Assembly: GCA_017550625.1 (NCBI GenBank)
Contig: JAFZOL010000067.1
Coordinates: forward strand, 1-56,020
Source of the DNA: Clostridia bacterium
Lineage (GTDB): Bacteria > Bacillota > Clostridia > Oscillospirales > Acutalibacteraceae
DNA length: 56,020 nt
Direction: 5' to 3'
Shown: positions 47,401 through 56,020 of the stretch, one piece after another
Layout: each line of letters begins with the position of its first letter
How positions within the stretch are numbered: the first letter of the stretch is position 1
Made by a program: the position numbers and the translations under genes
The notes under the pieces: generated by a model
What the model was told of the DNA's origin: nothing
Database searches by the model: none
The model's input: the letters and a program-made list of their open reading frames with translations, nothing else

Positions 47401-50400
47401 TTCGGGCACGAAGGTGACTTCGCCCTATACCCCCACGGCCGACGTGACGCTGGTGGCAAACTGGACGCCCATCCCCTACACCGTCAGCTATGATACCGAC
47501 GGCGGCAATCCGCTTACGGGCACCAGCTACAATATCACCCAGTCCGTGACCCTGGCCACGCCCACGAAGACCGGCTACACCTTTGTCCGGTGGGACGTGA
47601 AAACGCCGGCCGGCAACTGGCTTTCCTCCGAGAGCTTCGATACCGCGCACCTGAACGTGGCGGCGGGCAAGTGGGGCAACGTGGAACTCAAGGCTGTTTG
47701 GACCCCCATCACCTATTCCATCCACTTCAACGGCAACGGCAGCACCTCGGGCAACACCTCGAACCAGACCGGCGTGGTCTACGATCAGGATACCGAGGTC
47801 AACACCAACGGCTTCACGAGGACCTATAAGATCGACTACGTCGACAACTCGTACGGCCACAGCCTTGCGAACCAGTATACGCCCCGCACCTTCCTCGGCT
47901 GGGGCACGAGCGCGGGCGGCAGCGCCGTCTACCGCACGGGCACGGACAACGAAACGAACAAGACGGTCCGCAACCTTGCAAGCACGCAGGGCGCCACGGC
48001 AGAGCTCTACGCGATCTGGGACGAAGACCTGACCACGCTTTACGCGCCCACCGAGACCGGTTACACGCTCGAAGGCTGGTATACCGATCCCGGCTTTGAT
48101 GCGTCGACCCGCGTGGGCAGCCCGAACGATACGATCGTTCTGACCGAAGACATCACCGTTTACGCCCGCTGGGTCGCGCAGGTCTACCGCGTGGTCTATA
48201 ACGGCAACGGCGGCACCGGCACGGCGCCGGCCGCGAACGATCCCGTCAACTTCGGCACGTCGTTCACGCTGGCAGCCAACACCTTCACAAAGACCGGCTA
48301 TACCTTCAAGGGCTGGACCCGCGAAGGCGGCGAGGGCGGCCCCTGGATGCCCGGCAGCATCGCCATCAGCACGATCGTTACGAATGCCGACAGCACCCAG
48401 TACGGCGTTTGGGACGATACCCTCGGCCGCGTGGTGGTCAATCTCTACGCCAAGTGGGAAGCCAACACCTACACCGTTACATACCATTATAATTATGAGG
48501 GCGCCCCCGAGGACGCCACGAGAAATGCCACCTACGACAGCGCATGGCCCACGGCGCCCACCTATACGCGCGTGGGATACACCTTCGGCGGCTGGTATGA
48601 CGAGGCCACATGCACGAACGAGACTGACATGACCGACGATTACACGATCGCCGGCAACAAGGACGTTTACGCCAAGTGGAACCCCGTTCCTTACACCGCG
48701 CACTTTGACGGCAACGGCGGCTCGAACCCGAACGACGTTCCCTTTAACACCGACACGTCGCTCTCGCTGCCCGCCTCCACCCGCACGGGCTATACCTTCA
48801 AGGGCTGGAAGGTGACCGCAGTCGCCGACGTCAGCAACTGGACCTTAGACCTCGTTTACAACGAGACCGTGACGAGCGTACCCGCAGGCAAATACGGCAA
48901 CGTGACCTTCACCGCGCAGTGGACGCCGATCGAATACACGATCACCTTCGTCAACAACGGCGCCACCACGCAGCAGACCTATACGATCGTGAGCGAAGGC
49001 ACGCTCGGCACGCCCGAACGCGCGGGCTATACCTTCGGCGGCTGGAAAGCCTCCGACGCGACCGCGCCCACCGCGTGGAACAACGGCAGCACCTACGGCG
49101 GCAATACCTCGCTCACCGGCAAATACGGCAACGTGACGCTGACCGCCCAGTGGACGCCTGTTCCCTACACGATCACCTATACCGATTCCGTCGCCTCCGG
49201 CGAATCCGCCGCGGGCACGAAGGACTATACTCCCGATTCCACGGATACGCTCAAGACCCCTGCCAAGGTCGGCTATAACTTCCTGAACTGGAAGGCCACG
49301 GCGACCGATGCGACGTCCGCCTGGACCGTGGACACCACCTACGCCGGCGGCACCTCGCTCACCGGCAAATACGGCAACGTGACGCTCGAAGCCCAGTGGC
49401 AGGCGCACACCTACACCATCACCTTCGATAAGAACGCACCCGACGGCGTCACCGTGGGCGGAACGAATCCCGACCAGAACGTGACCTACGACGTCGCTTA
49501 TACCCTGAACACCAACAACTACACCGCGCTGGGTTACACCTTCCTCGGCTGGAGCAGAAACTCCGGCGCGACCGCCGCCGAATTCGGCGACGAGGCGCAC
49601 CTGACGAACGAGCTCTATACCGCTGTGGAGAACGTCGCGCAGAACGTCACCCTGTACGCGATCTGGCAGCGCAACGCCTCCGACCTGACGCTCGATCTCA
49701 ACGGCGGCACCTACACCGGCACGAACCCGATCCACGGGCTCTCCGGCGAAACGGTCAGCCTGCCCACGCCCACCGCGCCCACCGGCATGGTGTTCGTCAA
49801 GTGGGAAGCGGTCGGCACGCTCAACGGCACGCTCTCGTCTGACGGCATGAGCTACACCTTCGCGACCGCCAACGCGGCGAACGACACCGTGAAGGCGAAA
49901 TACAGCAACAAGACCTTCACCATCACCTATCAGTACGGCGAGAACCCGGATGCGACCAAGGATCAGACCGTCTCGGGCAACTACTTCAGCACGGGGCTCA
50001 GCCACCTGACCGCCGCGGCTTTCCCGACGAACCCCGGCTACACCCTCAAGGGCTGGGCTGCCACCGTCGGCGGCACCACGATCGCCTATACCCTCGGCGC
50101 GGCCATCAATCCCACCGCGTTCTGCGGCGAAAACGCGCACACCGATACCACCCTGTACGCGATCTGGGAAATCAACCGCTCCGAACTGACGGTCAATCCG
50201 AACGGCGGCACGTGGAACGGCAGCACGGCCGAGACCACCCTCGAGAACGAATACAATACCGAGATCACCGTCGCCGACCCGACCCGCACGGGCTATACCT
50301 TCGCGGGCTGGGATACGACCGGTATCCACAACGGCAGCTTCAACGCCTCCACCAGAAAATACGTGTACGGCACCGTCAGCATGGCGGACGCCGGCTACAC

Positions 50401-53400
50401 CGCCGACGAACTGGTCGCGCAGTGGAACGCCAACAGCTATAGCGTGGTTTATCACGGCGAAGGCACGGATATTTACACGCAGAACGGCGGCAAATACGAC
50501 ACCGAGCTTACGCTCTACGCCGGCACTGCCATCACGAAGACCGGCTGGACGCTCGTCGGCTGGTCCAAGACCGAGGGCGGCGCGAAGGACTACAACCTCT
50601 CCGCCGAACTGACGATCGCCCAGGCGAACGCCCTGTATGAGGCGCAGGTCGCCGACATGACCGCCGCCCAGCCGCACACCGTGGATCTGTACGCCGTGTG
50701 GCAGCAGAACGAGTCCACCGTGATCGTGAAGAACGAACCGGACGGCACCGTGATCTTCAACGAGACCGACAAGTCCGGCGAGACCCTCGACATCACCGTC
50801 GACACCAAGACTGGCCACAAGTTCGTCAAGTGGGTCTGGGAGAGCGCTTCGCACAACGGCTCGCTGGCCGATGATGAATCGCAGAGCACCACCTACACCT
50901 TCGGCAACGCCGCGAACGAAACCGATACCCTGTGGGCGACCTGGACCCCGATCCAGTACGGCATCCACTTCGACGGCAACGCGCCCGTCGCGGGCGGCAC
51001 CGTGAACAACGTGCCCGGCAGCATCACCAAGACCTGGGGCGTGGCCACCGCCGCCATCGGCAGCACGGTCCCGACCTTCACGGGCTGGACCTTCGCCGGC
51101 TGGTCCGACGGCACGAACGATCCCTACGCCTACAACGCCGTCATCGACACCGATTACTTCAACTTCGTCACCGACGCGAACTTCGACTCCGGCAAGACGC
51201 TGGTCGCCCAGTGGACGCGCAACACCTCCACCCTGCATCTCGACCTGAACGGCGGCAGCGGCATCACCACGACCGATATCACGCAGGATTCCGGCACGAC
51301 CTATGCGGTCCCGACGCCCACCGCGCCCACCGGCATGGTGTTCACGGGCTGGACGGCTGTCGGCACGCCGAACGGCAGCTTCGACGGCACGACCTATACC
51401 TTCCCGCAGGATAACGGCCTCGAGGATACCCTTCAGGCGCAGTACGAATACAAGACCTATACCATCACCTATCAGTACGGTTCCACCGCGGACGCGACCA
51501 AAGACAAGACCATCTCCGGCGCGTACAACGAGACCAAGAACCATTACGGCGCGGCCGACTTCACGAAGATCGGCTACACCCTCAAGGGCTGGGCTGCGAG
51601 CCTGACCGACGCAAACAACGGCACGGTTACCTACACGCTCGGCGCGACGATCGACGTCGACGTCTTCTGCGGCGCGAACGCGCACACCGACACAACCCTG
51701 TACGCGGTGTGGGAGATCAACCGCTCCGAACTGAAGGTCGATCCGAACGGCGGCACGTGGAACGGCAGCGCGAACGAGACCACCGTTGAGAACGAATACG
51801 GCTTCGAATACACCGTCGCCGATCCGACCCGCACGGGCTATACCTTCAACGGCTGGAATGACTCTGGCATCCATAACGGTACCTTCTCCGAATCCACCAG
51901 GAAGTACGTCTACGGCGCCGTCAGCAAGGAGGCCGAGGGCTATACCGCCGATACGCTGACCGCGAAGTGGAACGCCAACATCTTCACCGTCGTGTACCAC
52001 GGCGAGGGCACGGCGACCCACACGCAGACCGGCGGCGTCTACGACGCGGAGCTGACGCTCTATGACGGCGCGCTGCTCACGAAGACCGGTTACACGCTGG
52101 TCGGCTGGTCCAAGACCGAGGGCGGCGCGAAGGCCTACGACCTCTCCGCCGCGCTGACGGCTGCACAGGCGAACGCGCTGTATGAAGAAAAGGTTTCCGA
52201 CCAGAGCGCCGCGCAGCCTCACACGATCGACCTCTACGCCGTGTGGGAGCGCAACACCTCGAAGGTCCACGTCTTCCAGTATAAGCTGAACGGCGTGCTC
52301 ACGAACGAGCTGGTCGAAGTCACGCCCGGCAACTCCGGCGACACGATGGAGCTCGATCCCGAGACCCGCACCGGCTACACCTTCGACCACTGGGAGATCG
52401 ACACCGATCCCGCCACCGGCTCGATCAGCGGCAACATCTATACCTTCGGCAACGCGAGCTCCATCACGCCCGACGACGTGTACGGCGTGTGGAACGCGCA
52501 TCACTACAACATCAACTATAAGGCCAACGACGGCCAGTCCTCCGACAAGCTGTTCCCGAACTACGTTTACGACGAATATGTCACCCTCGCCGCGGAAGAC
52601 CTGTTCACCCGCACGGGCTACGAGATCGTCCGCTGGTGGACGGCCTACGACGAGACGAACGGCCTCAACGGCACGTCTTACACGCCCGGGCAGGACGTGA
52701 TGAACCTCACGAGCGTCGACGGCGCCACCGTGGACCTCTACGCCGAATGGCAGGTCAAGGACTTCACGGTCACCCTTGCGCCCGAGACCGGCTATGAGGA
52801 CGGCTACTCCGTCTCTCCCGCCGCGCTCGTCCAGACGATCTACTATCAGAATTCCGTGGCGTACGAGATCACGCTGGCTGACGGCTACACCGACACCACC
52901 GTGGCGGATCTGAATCCCACCGTGACCGCGGGCTCCGCCTCCGTGACCGGCGTGAAGAACGGCAACGTGATCACGCTCACCGTCACCTGCCTCAACGAGG
53001 GCGACATCACCGTCACGCTCGGCAAGGCGAAAAAGAACACCTACACCGTCACGCTGGTGCATGAGAACGGCAGCTTCAACTCCGCCGTCAACGGCTACGA
53101 CAGACCCGAGGTCCAGGCCACCGTCACCCACGGCGAAAACGTCGCGTTCAGCGTCGCGCTGGCGGCCGCCTATTCCGAATCCCCGTCCGTGCTCGTGGGC
53201 GTCACGCCCGCCGGCGCGTACGAGAGCGTGCAGTCGACCGAGCGCTGGAGCTACGTGGTCGAAAACGTGACCGGCAACATCACCATCACCCTGAAGGACG
53301 CCGTGATCAACCGCAACACCGTGGAGTTCAAGGTGAACCCGAACGAGGGCTCCTTCGGTGTGGACGGCGAAAACAATCCGATCCTGCAAGTAAGCGAAAC

Positions 53401-56020
53401 GGGCAACGCCGGCACGACCTACACCGTGACCGAGCCCACCCGCACGGGTTACGACTTCGCGGGCTGGCAGGCGGATGAAAACAACGCCGCCGCCAACGGC
53501 AGCCTTGCGGGCAACACCTACACCTTCGGCAACGGCACCGGCACGAACACCTACGTCGCGACGTGGACGCCGAAGACCTACACCGTGACCCTCACCAAGA
53601 CCGCGGGTCCCGAAGCCTGGGCCACCATCTCCGAGATCGGCACGCAGCAGGTGACCGCCACCTACGGCGAGAACCTCGCCTCGATCACCGCGCCCGTCAA
53701 GGTCGGCTACGACTTCCTCGGCTACACGCTCACCGAAGGCGGCACCGATTACCGCTATCAGAACGGCGCGTGGACTGCTGACTACACGCCCTTCACCGGG
53801 ATCGCCAACGTCGAGCTCTTCGCGAAGTGGCAGAAGCACGTCTACTCCGTAACCGGCACCGTCGCGGACCACTACACGCTCGGCGCGCTCAGCAGCAAGT
53901 ATTACGACGATACCTACACCTTCACCGTCACCGCCGACACGGGCTACGACATTAACGACGTGACCGTGGACGTGACCGGCAGCGTCTCCTTCTCCACCTC
54001 GATCTCCGGCAACGTGATGACCGTCACCGTGACCGGCGTGCGCGACGACAACGTGATCACCGTCACCGGCGGCGATCTGCTCGACGTGTATCTGAGCGTG
54101 GTCAAGGGCAATAACGCCTTCGTCGGCACCCCGGCGCCCACCGCCGCGAAATACGGCGACACGAACGTCGCGATCAGCGTGACCGTGGAAGAGGGCTATT
54201 ACCTCGACGCCTCCTGCGTCGCCGCCGATCCCGACTCCGCTACGTTCACCGTGGCCCAGGTCGGCGACACCGACGAATACACGCTCACCGTCACCTCCGC
54301 CATGGAGTCCGACGTCGCGCTCACCGTCACGCCTCAGCCGAAGACCTATCAGGCAATCCTGGTCGGCGCCGGCACCGGCCTCACGGTCGGCGACGGCACG
54401 GCTAAGGATATCGTGTATCTCACCACCGTGAACGGCGCGTTCACGCTCACGCTCGACGCGGGCTACACGCAGACCACGGTCGCGGATCTCGCCGTCACCG
54501 TTGAAAACGGCACAGCAACGCTTACGAAGAGCGGCGACACGATCACCGTCAACGTGACCTCCACCGCCCCCGGCGACGTGAAAGTCACCATCGGCGACGC
54601 GCGCGAGAACACCTACACCGTCACCCTCGTGAACAACGCGGGCGCCACCCTGACGCTCGATCCCGTGCCCGAGAGCCCGAAGACCGTCGCGTACTCCGGC
54701 TCCTACGCCGTCAGCTTCACGGTCAACGCGGGCTACCATCTGCCCGAAGGCAATCTGCTGACCGCCGACACCGGCGTCACGATCGTCAAGAGTGCCGATG
54801 GTCTGAGCTACACCGTGAGCGGCTTCACCGCCGACACCGTGCTCACCCTCGCCGCGGCTGAGCCCAACGCCAGCACCCTTATCCTGGTGCTCGGCGGCGG
54901 CACGCTTGCCGGCTACACCGACGGGCAGGAGATCCCCGGCGTCTACACCGACACGAAGACCTTCGGCAAGCCCGCCAAGGCCGGCTACACCTTCCTCGGC
55001 TGGGTCCTCTCCGACGGCGCGAACGGCTCCGTCACCGAGGGCGCGAACCAGTCCGTGACCTACGCCTACGGCACCGAGGCCGGCGCCAGGGATACCCTCA
55101 CCGCGACCTGGCAGGCCAACACCTATCACATCATCTATAAATACAACACCATGACGGATACCGACGACGTGGTATTCGGCGCCGAAAACGTCACGCTGCG
55201 CACCACCGCCTCGTTCGCGAACGCCAACGAAGGCTACACCCTGACCGGGTGGAAGGACGCCGCCAACGTCGTCCACGAGCTCGGCGACAACGTGGGCACC
55301 TACACGACGGTCGGCGACACGGTGTATGAGGCCGTGTGGACGATCAACACCTCCACGCTGCACGTCGATCTCAACGACGGCAGACTCTACGGCGACACCA
55401 CGTGGGACAACGGCGACGCCGAACATCCCAACGCGCGTGACTTCACGCAGGCTTACAACACGCCCAAGACCATCAACACGCCCGTCCATCCCGGCTACGA
55501 CTTCACCGGCTGGACCTTCGAGAAGGCCGAGGGCAACACCTCCACCTTCGTCGGCAGCACCTACACCTTCGGCCGCGTCAACGGCGCCGAGGATAAGCTG
55601 ACCGCCGGCTGGCAGCCGAAGAACTACAGCATCGTCTACCGCTACAACGTCGGCACAAGCACCGCCTCTTACACGCAGTCGGTGACCTTCAACGAGGCTG
55701 TCACGCTTGAGGGCGAGGTCTTCACGAGAGAAGGCTACACGCTGCTCGGCTGGGCCGACGCCGCCGACGCCGCCGCGCCGGACTACGCGCCTAACGCTGC
55801 GTACACCGACCACTACACTACCGTCGGCGACACCGTGCTCTACGCGGTGTGGCAGCCGATCGAGAGCACCGTTGAGATCTACGGCGACGTAACCGACACC
55901 ACGCCCGCCGCGACCGTGACCGGCAACGTTGACAGCGAGGCTGTCACGCTGAACCAGAGCTTCACGAAGACCGGCTACCACTTCACCGAGTGGACCATCG
56001 AGCATATCGACGGTGCAAAC
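44495..56020 (+). CDS. Giant InlB B-repeat surface protein (partial, runs off window)
   Basis: At least 3,842 residues with no stop before the window end. The ATG at 44495 follows AAAGGAG by ten bases. A long signal peptide (KRMLSIFLSLLMVAGLFA, cleavage probably after TAEA, about residue 45) leads to a unique AT-rich-coded domain (about 46-345). Then come roughly 25-30 Listeria-Bacteroides (InlB B) repeats of 65-90 residues, each with GYTFxGW and (V/T)TLYAxW strands (TGYTLEGWYTAASGG, LHAQW and so on). Between about 52756 and 54870 a different beta module recurs (YTVTL, then a long run to ITITL). InlB repeats resume to the end. It is expected to be a secreted or wall-bound adhesin; the anchor lies outside. 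Frame checked at the start, near 50000 and at 56020. Confidence 0.9.
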   Translation, partial: MEHTKTYKHSVGKRMLSIFLSLLMVAGLFAMDWSGLIKLSPTAEAATAGSYYVKVTGENTHSYALIKPSNLNNTFTAGWDSTTNDSAGMVIRYKGNNGTDSNTSDKIVDMHDWGQPVDKSTHAHELSTWVSGFPTGFYFCLDQNDAPGRSTIIRIKKIEIGPDANHLTTIFNGTIELNCTNQTKKAFIYQNNTSSHSNDVSISGLTGWCMPYAKTITWNNSDKEVQLSYSDNVTSSTETATIKDQYGVNWYQDPYYALSSGTTYTENTVTLNDITIGNKNQAATKTLTAQKGITYVSNSYSTDTNGNYYRDAYVHAYLKSPATYNNAGTNTTNTTTVHGYTKFKLILPTYAITFQGNGHTSGSMNAQTIPYGIATNLTANAFTREYTVSYNYHEATSGNSTPSAKATYTFKHWNSAADGNGTYTYANQASVTSIGNMTLYAQWNSASVTLPNPEKTGYTLEGWYTAASGGTKVGDGNGSYTPTANIQLHAQWTPITYTIQYNGNGGTGSVASQTKTYDTNLTLRTNSFTREGWHFLGWSQSSTATTETWGGGATLSSDLSTTPDATVTLYAVWARNTSKVTVWQYKDGTTLTNKLVDARQGDSGTTYVLTPGTRNGYTLDHWAFETASPNGSISGNTYTYGPAASTTPDVVYGVWTANNIKITLNHQSGTSNRDEFYYTYNTNAYFSDSAHNTAISSVPVPTRAGYTFGGYYTGTNGSDTQYVNASGDFVNNLYSDVYADTTLYAKWTENVIDVTLDNQSATTAGTGHVYYKYTISGYYSNSTATTSITSITVPTKTGYTFGGYYSEENGGGTQYINADGSFSTTHNLYSAYSANVTLYAKWTANTYTVKFNGNGHTSVADGYTNTQGFTYDVAQALRGNGYGRSYVITLDPNSGAVTPTEITASYTFDGWATSENGSVAYANGATVSNLATSGTYTLYAHWDASSAAKTLPTPTRDGYEFEGWHVGSVSGTKVTSPYTPTADVTLVANWTPIPYTVSYDTDGGNPLTGTSYNITQSVTLATPTKTGYTFVRWDVKTPAGNWLSSESFDTAHLNVAAGKWGNVELKAVWTPITYSIHFNGNGSTSGNTSNQTGVVYDQDTEVNTNGFTRTYKIDYVDNSYGHSLANQYTPRTFLGWGTSAGGSAVYRTGTDNETNKTVRNLASTQGATAELYAIWDEDLTTLYAPTETGYTLEGWYTDPGFDASTRVGSPNDTIVLTEDITVYARWVAQVYRVVYNGNGGTGTAPAANDPVNFGTSFTLAANTFTKTGYTFKGWTREGGEGGPWMPGSIAISTIVTNADSTQYGVWDDTLGRVVVNLYAKWEANTYTVTYHYNYEGAPEDATRNATYDSAWPTAPTYTRVGYTFGGWYDEATCTNETDMTDDYTIAGNKDVYAKWNPVPYTAHFDGNGGSNPNDVPFNTDTSLSLPASTRTGYTFKGWKVTAVADVSNWTLDLVYNETVTSVPAGKYGNVTFTAQWTPIEYTITFVNNGATTQQTYTIVSEGTLGTPERAGYTFGGWKASDATAPTAWNNGSTYGGNTSLTGKYGNVTLTAQWTPVPYTITYTDSVASGESAAGTKDYTPDSTDTLKTPAKVGYNFLNWKATATDATSAWTVDTTYAGGTSLTGKYGNVTLEAQWQAHTYTITFDKNAPDGVTVGGTNPDQNVTYDVAYTLNTNNYTALGYTFLGWSRNSGATAAEFGDEAHLTNELYTAVENVAQNVTLYAIWQRNASDLTLDLNGGTYTGTNPIHGLSGETVSLPTPTAPTGMVFVKWEAVGTLNGTLSSDGMSYTFATANAANDTVKAKYSNKTFTITYQYGENPDATKDQTVSGNYFSTGLSHLTAAAFPTNPGYTLKGWAATVGGTTIAYTLGAAINPTAFCGENAHTDTTLYAIWEINRSELTVNPNGGTWNGSTAETTLENEYNTEITVADPTRTGYTFAGWDTTGIHNGSFNASTRKYVYGTVSMADAGYTADELVAQWNANSYSVVYHGEGTDIYTQNGGKYDTELTLYAGTAITKTGWTLVGWSKTEGGAKDYNLSAELTIAQANALYEAQVADMTAAQPHTVDLYAVWQQNESTVIVKNEPDGTVIFNETDKSGETLDITVDTKTGHKFVKWVWESASHNGSLADDESQSTTYTFGNAANETDTLWATWTPIQYGIHFDGNAPVAGGTVNNVPGSITKTWGVATAAIGSTVPTFTGWTFAGWSDGTNDPYAYNAVIDTDYFNFVTDANFDSGKTLVAQWTRNTSTLHLDLNGGSGITTTDITQDSGTTYAVPTPTAPTGMVFTGWTAVGTPNGSFDGTTYTFPQDNGLEDTLQAQYEYKTYTITYQYGSTADATKDKTISGAYNETKNHYGAADFTKIGYTLKGWAASLTDANNGTVTYTLGATIDVDVFCGANAHTDTTLYAVWEINRSELKVDPNGGTWNGSANETTVENEYGFEYTVADPTRTGYTFNGWNDSGIHNGTFSESTRKYVYGAVSKEAEGYTADTLTAKWNANIFTVVYHGEGTATHTQTGGVYDAELTLYDGALLTKTGYTLVGWSKTEGGAKAYDLSAALTAAQANALYEEKVSDQSAAQPHTIDLYAVWERNTSKVHVFQYKLNGVLTNELVEVTPGNSGDTMELDPETRTGYTFDHWEIDTDPATGSISGNIYTFGNASSITPDDVYGVWNAHHYNINYKANDGQSSDKLFPNYVYDEYVTLAAEDLFTRTGYEIVRWWTAYDETNGLNGTSYTPGQDVMNLTSVDGATVDLYAEWQVKDFTVTLAPETGYEDGYSVSPAALVQTIYYQNSVAYEITLADGYTDTTVADLNPTVTAGSASVTGVKNGNVITLTVTCLNEGDITVTLGKAKKNTYTVTLVHENGSFNSAVNGYDRPEVQATVTHGENVAFSVALAAAYSESPSVLVGVTPAGAYESVQSTERWSYVVENVTGNITITLKDAVINRNTVEFKVNPNEGSFGVDGENNPILQVSETGNAGTTYTVTEPTRTGYDFAGWQADENNAAANGSLAGNTYTFGNGTGTNTYVATWTPKTYTVTLTKTAGPEAWATISEIGTQQVTATYGENLASITAPVKVGYDFLGYTLTEGGTDYRYQNGAWTADYTPFTGIANVELFAKWQKHVYSVTGTVADHYTLGALSSKYYDDTYTFTVTADTGYDINDVTVDVTGSVSFSTSISGNVMTVTVTGVRDDNVITVTGGDLLDVYLSVVKGNNAFVGTPAPTAAKYGDTNVAISVTVEEGYYLDASCVAADPDSATFTVAQVGDTDEYTLTVTSAMESDVALTVTPQPKTYQAILVGAGTGLTVGDGTAKDIVYLTTVNGAFTLTLDAGYTQTTVADLAVTVENGTATLTKSGDTITVNVTSTAPGDVKVTIGDARENTYTVTLVNNAGATLTLDPVPESPKTVAYSGSYAVSFTVNAGYHLPEGNLLTADTGVTIVKSADGLSYTVSGFTADTVLTLAAAEPNASTLILVLGGGTLAGYTDGQEIPGVYTDTKTFGKPAKAGYTFLGWVLSDGANGSVTEGANQSVTYAYGTEAGARDTLTATWQANTYHIIYKYNTMTDTDDVVFGAENVTLRTTASFANANEGYTLTGWKDAANVVHELGDNVGTYTTVGDTVYEAVWTINTSTLHVDLNDGRLYGDTTWDNGDAEHPNARDFTQAYNTPKTINTPVHPGYDFTGWTFEKAEGNTSTFVGSTYTFGRVNGAEDKLTAGWQPKNYSIVYRYNVGTSTASYTQSVTFNEAVTLEGEVFTREGYTLLGWADAADAAAPDYAPNAAYTDHYTTVGDTVLYAVWQPIESTVEIYGDVTDTTPAATVTGNVDSEAVTLNQSFTKTGYHFTEWTIEHIDGAN
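49647..52256 (+). repeat. Two copies of a ~1.06 kb block within the giant gene
   Basis: About 49647-50712 and 51193-52256 encode the same series of repeats: LDLNGG with PTAPTGMVF, then TITYQYG with ATKD, INRSEL with PNGGTWNGS, DPTRTGYTF, and VVYHGEGT with SKTEGGAK. About 480 bases of other repeats separate them. A further related pair is RNTSKV...DHW at 46222-46500 and 52249-52520. Confidence 0.75.

Noticed and set aside
45452-48703. Antisense open frame of 1,083 codons under the giant gene
   Set aside because: Same reason; it mirrors codon bias of the sense repeats.
48845-56005. Antisense open frame of 2,386 codons under the giant gene
   Set aside because: It is a shadow of the GC-rich repeats: no signal peptide, no recognisable domain, Arg/Gly/Val-rich translation, while the sense strand has promoter, ribosome binding site, signal peptide and repeats.
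1-56020. tRNA, rRNA, tmRNA or RNase P genes
   Set aside because: No characteristic cloverleaf, T-loop or conserved core sequence was recognised by eye on either strand.

Overview
The window looks like a piece of a GC-rich member of the Clostridia (Oscillospiraceae-like gut Firmicutes). This rests on Firmicutes-type ribosome binding sites, a single bifunctional Rel, HemZ, Dtd, a SpoVB/MurJ-type flippase and HU, a MurK/MurQ amino-sugar pair, several dockerin-bearing secreted proteins and a giant InlB-repeat surface protein. No rRNA, tRNA, CRISPR array, phage module or transposase gene was recognised. No taxonomic marker was tested by alignment.

Layout. 0.2-8.9 kb: phosphatase and Fe-S aldo/keto reductase, a GH43 glycosidase, MurQ-MurK (amino-sugar recycling), a MacB/Bce-type ABC pair, a small basic protein, and an epimerase/sugar kinase pair. 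8.9-9.5 kb: a MITE-like palindromic element. 9.5-16.2 kb: two alpha/beta hydrolases, then a plus-strand run of a PPC-repeat dockerin protein, a dockerin-tagged D,D-carboxypeptidase and an SPFH protein. 16.2-16.6 kb: a dense array of small palindromes. 16.6-19.4 kb: a minus-strand operon (zinc-ribbon/SH3 membrane protein, AlaA-type aminotransferase, isochorismatase-type hydrolase). 19.5-20.6 kb: a probable small RNA gene and a second composite repeat. 20.6-22.8 kb: an XRE regulator with a split aconitase-X-type dehydratase. 22.9-30.2 kb: a dockerin-tagged peptide-binding protein whose solute-binding domain appears circularly permuted, a heterodimeric ABC exporter and another dockerin protein. 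30.4-41.4 kb: housekeeping genes (recJ, rel, dtd, a metallo-beta-lactamase-fold hydrolase, hemZ, a flippase, mazG, hup). 41.6-44.0 kb: two secreted enzymes on the minus strand. 44.5 kb to the window end: one open reading frame of at least 3,842 codons encoding an InlB B-repeat adhesin that runs off the window.

How the genes work together. Four secreted proteins (PPC repeats, D,D-carboxypeptidase, peptide-binding protein, unknown beta-domain) carry near-identical dockerin pairs and none is a carbohydrase. This suggests a cohesin-based surface display system for cell-wall and peptide-capture functions; the cohesin partner is not in the window. The strongest single novelty is the peptide-binding protein at 22860-25163, in which the C-terminal part of an AliA/OppA-like domain precedes the N-terminal part.

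Non-coding DNA is unusual. From 32.4 to 43 kb almost every gene spacer is a mosaic of short tandem repeats (heptamers such as TTTTGTA, CTCACTC and GGCCAGA, and an octamer CACGGGTG), often in inverted arms. Nine promoters share a -35 of the form TTGCNT (one is TTGCAA) with an exact 17-base spacer and a TATAAT-like -10.
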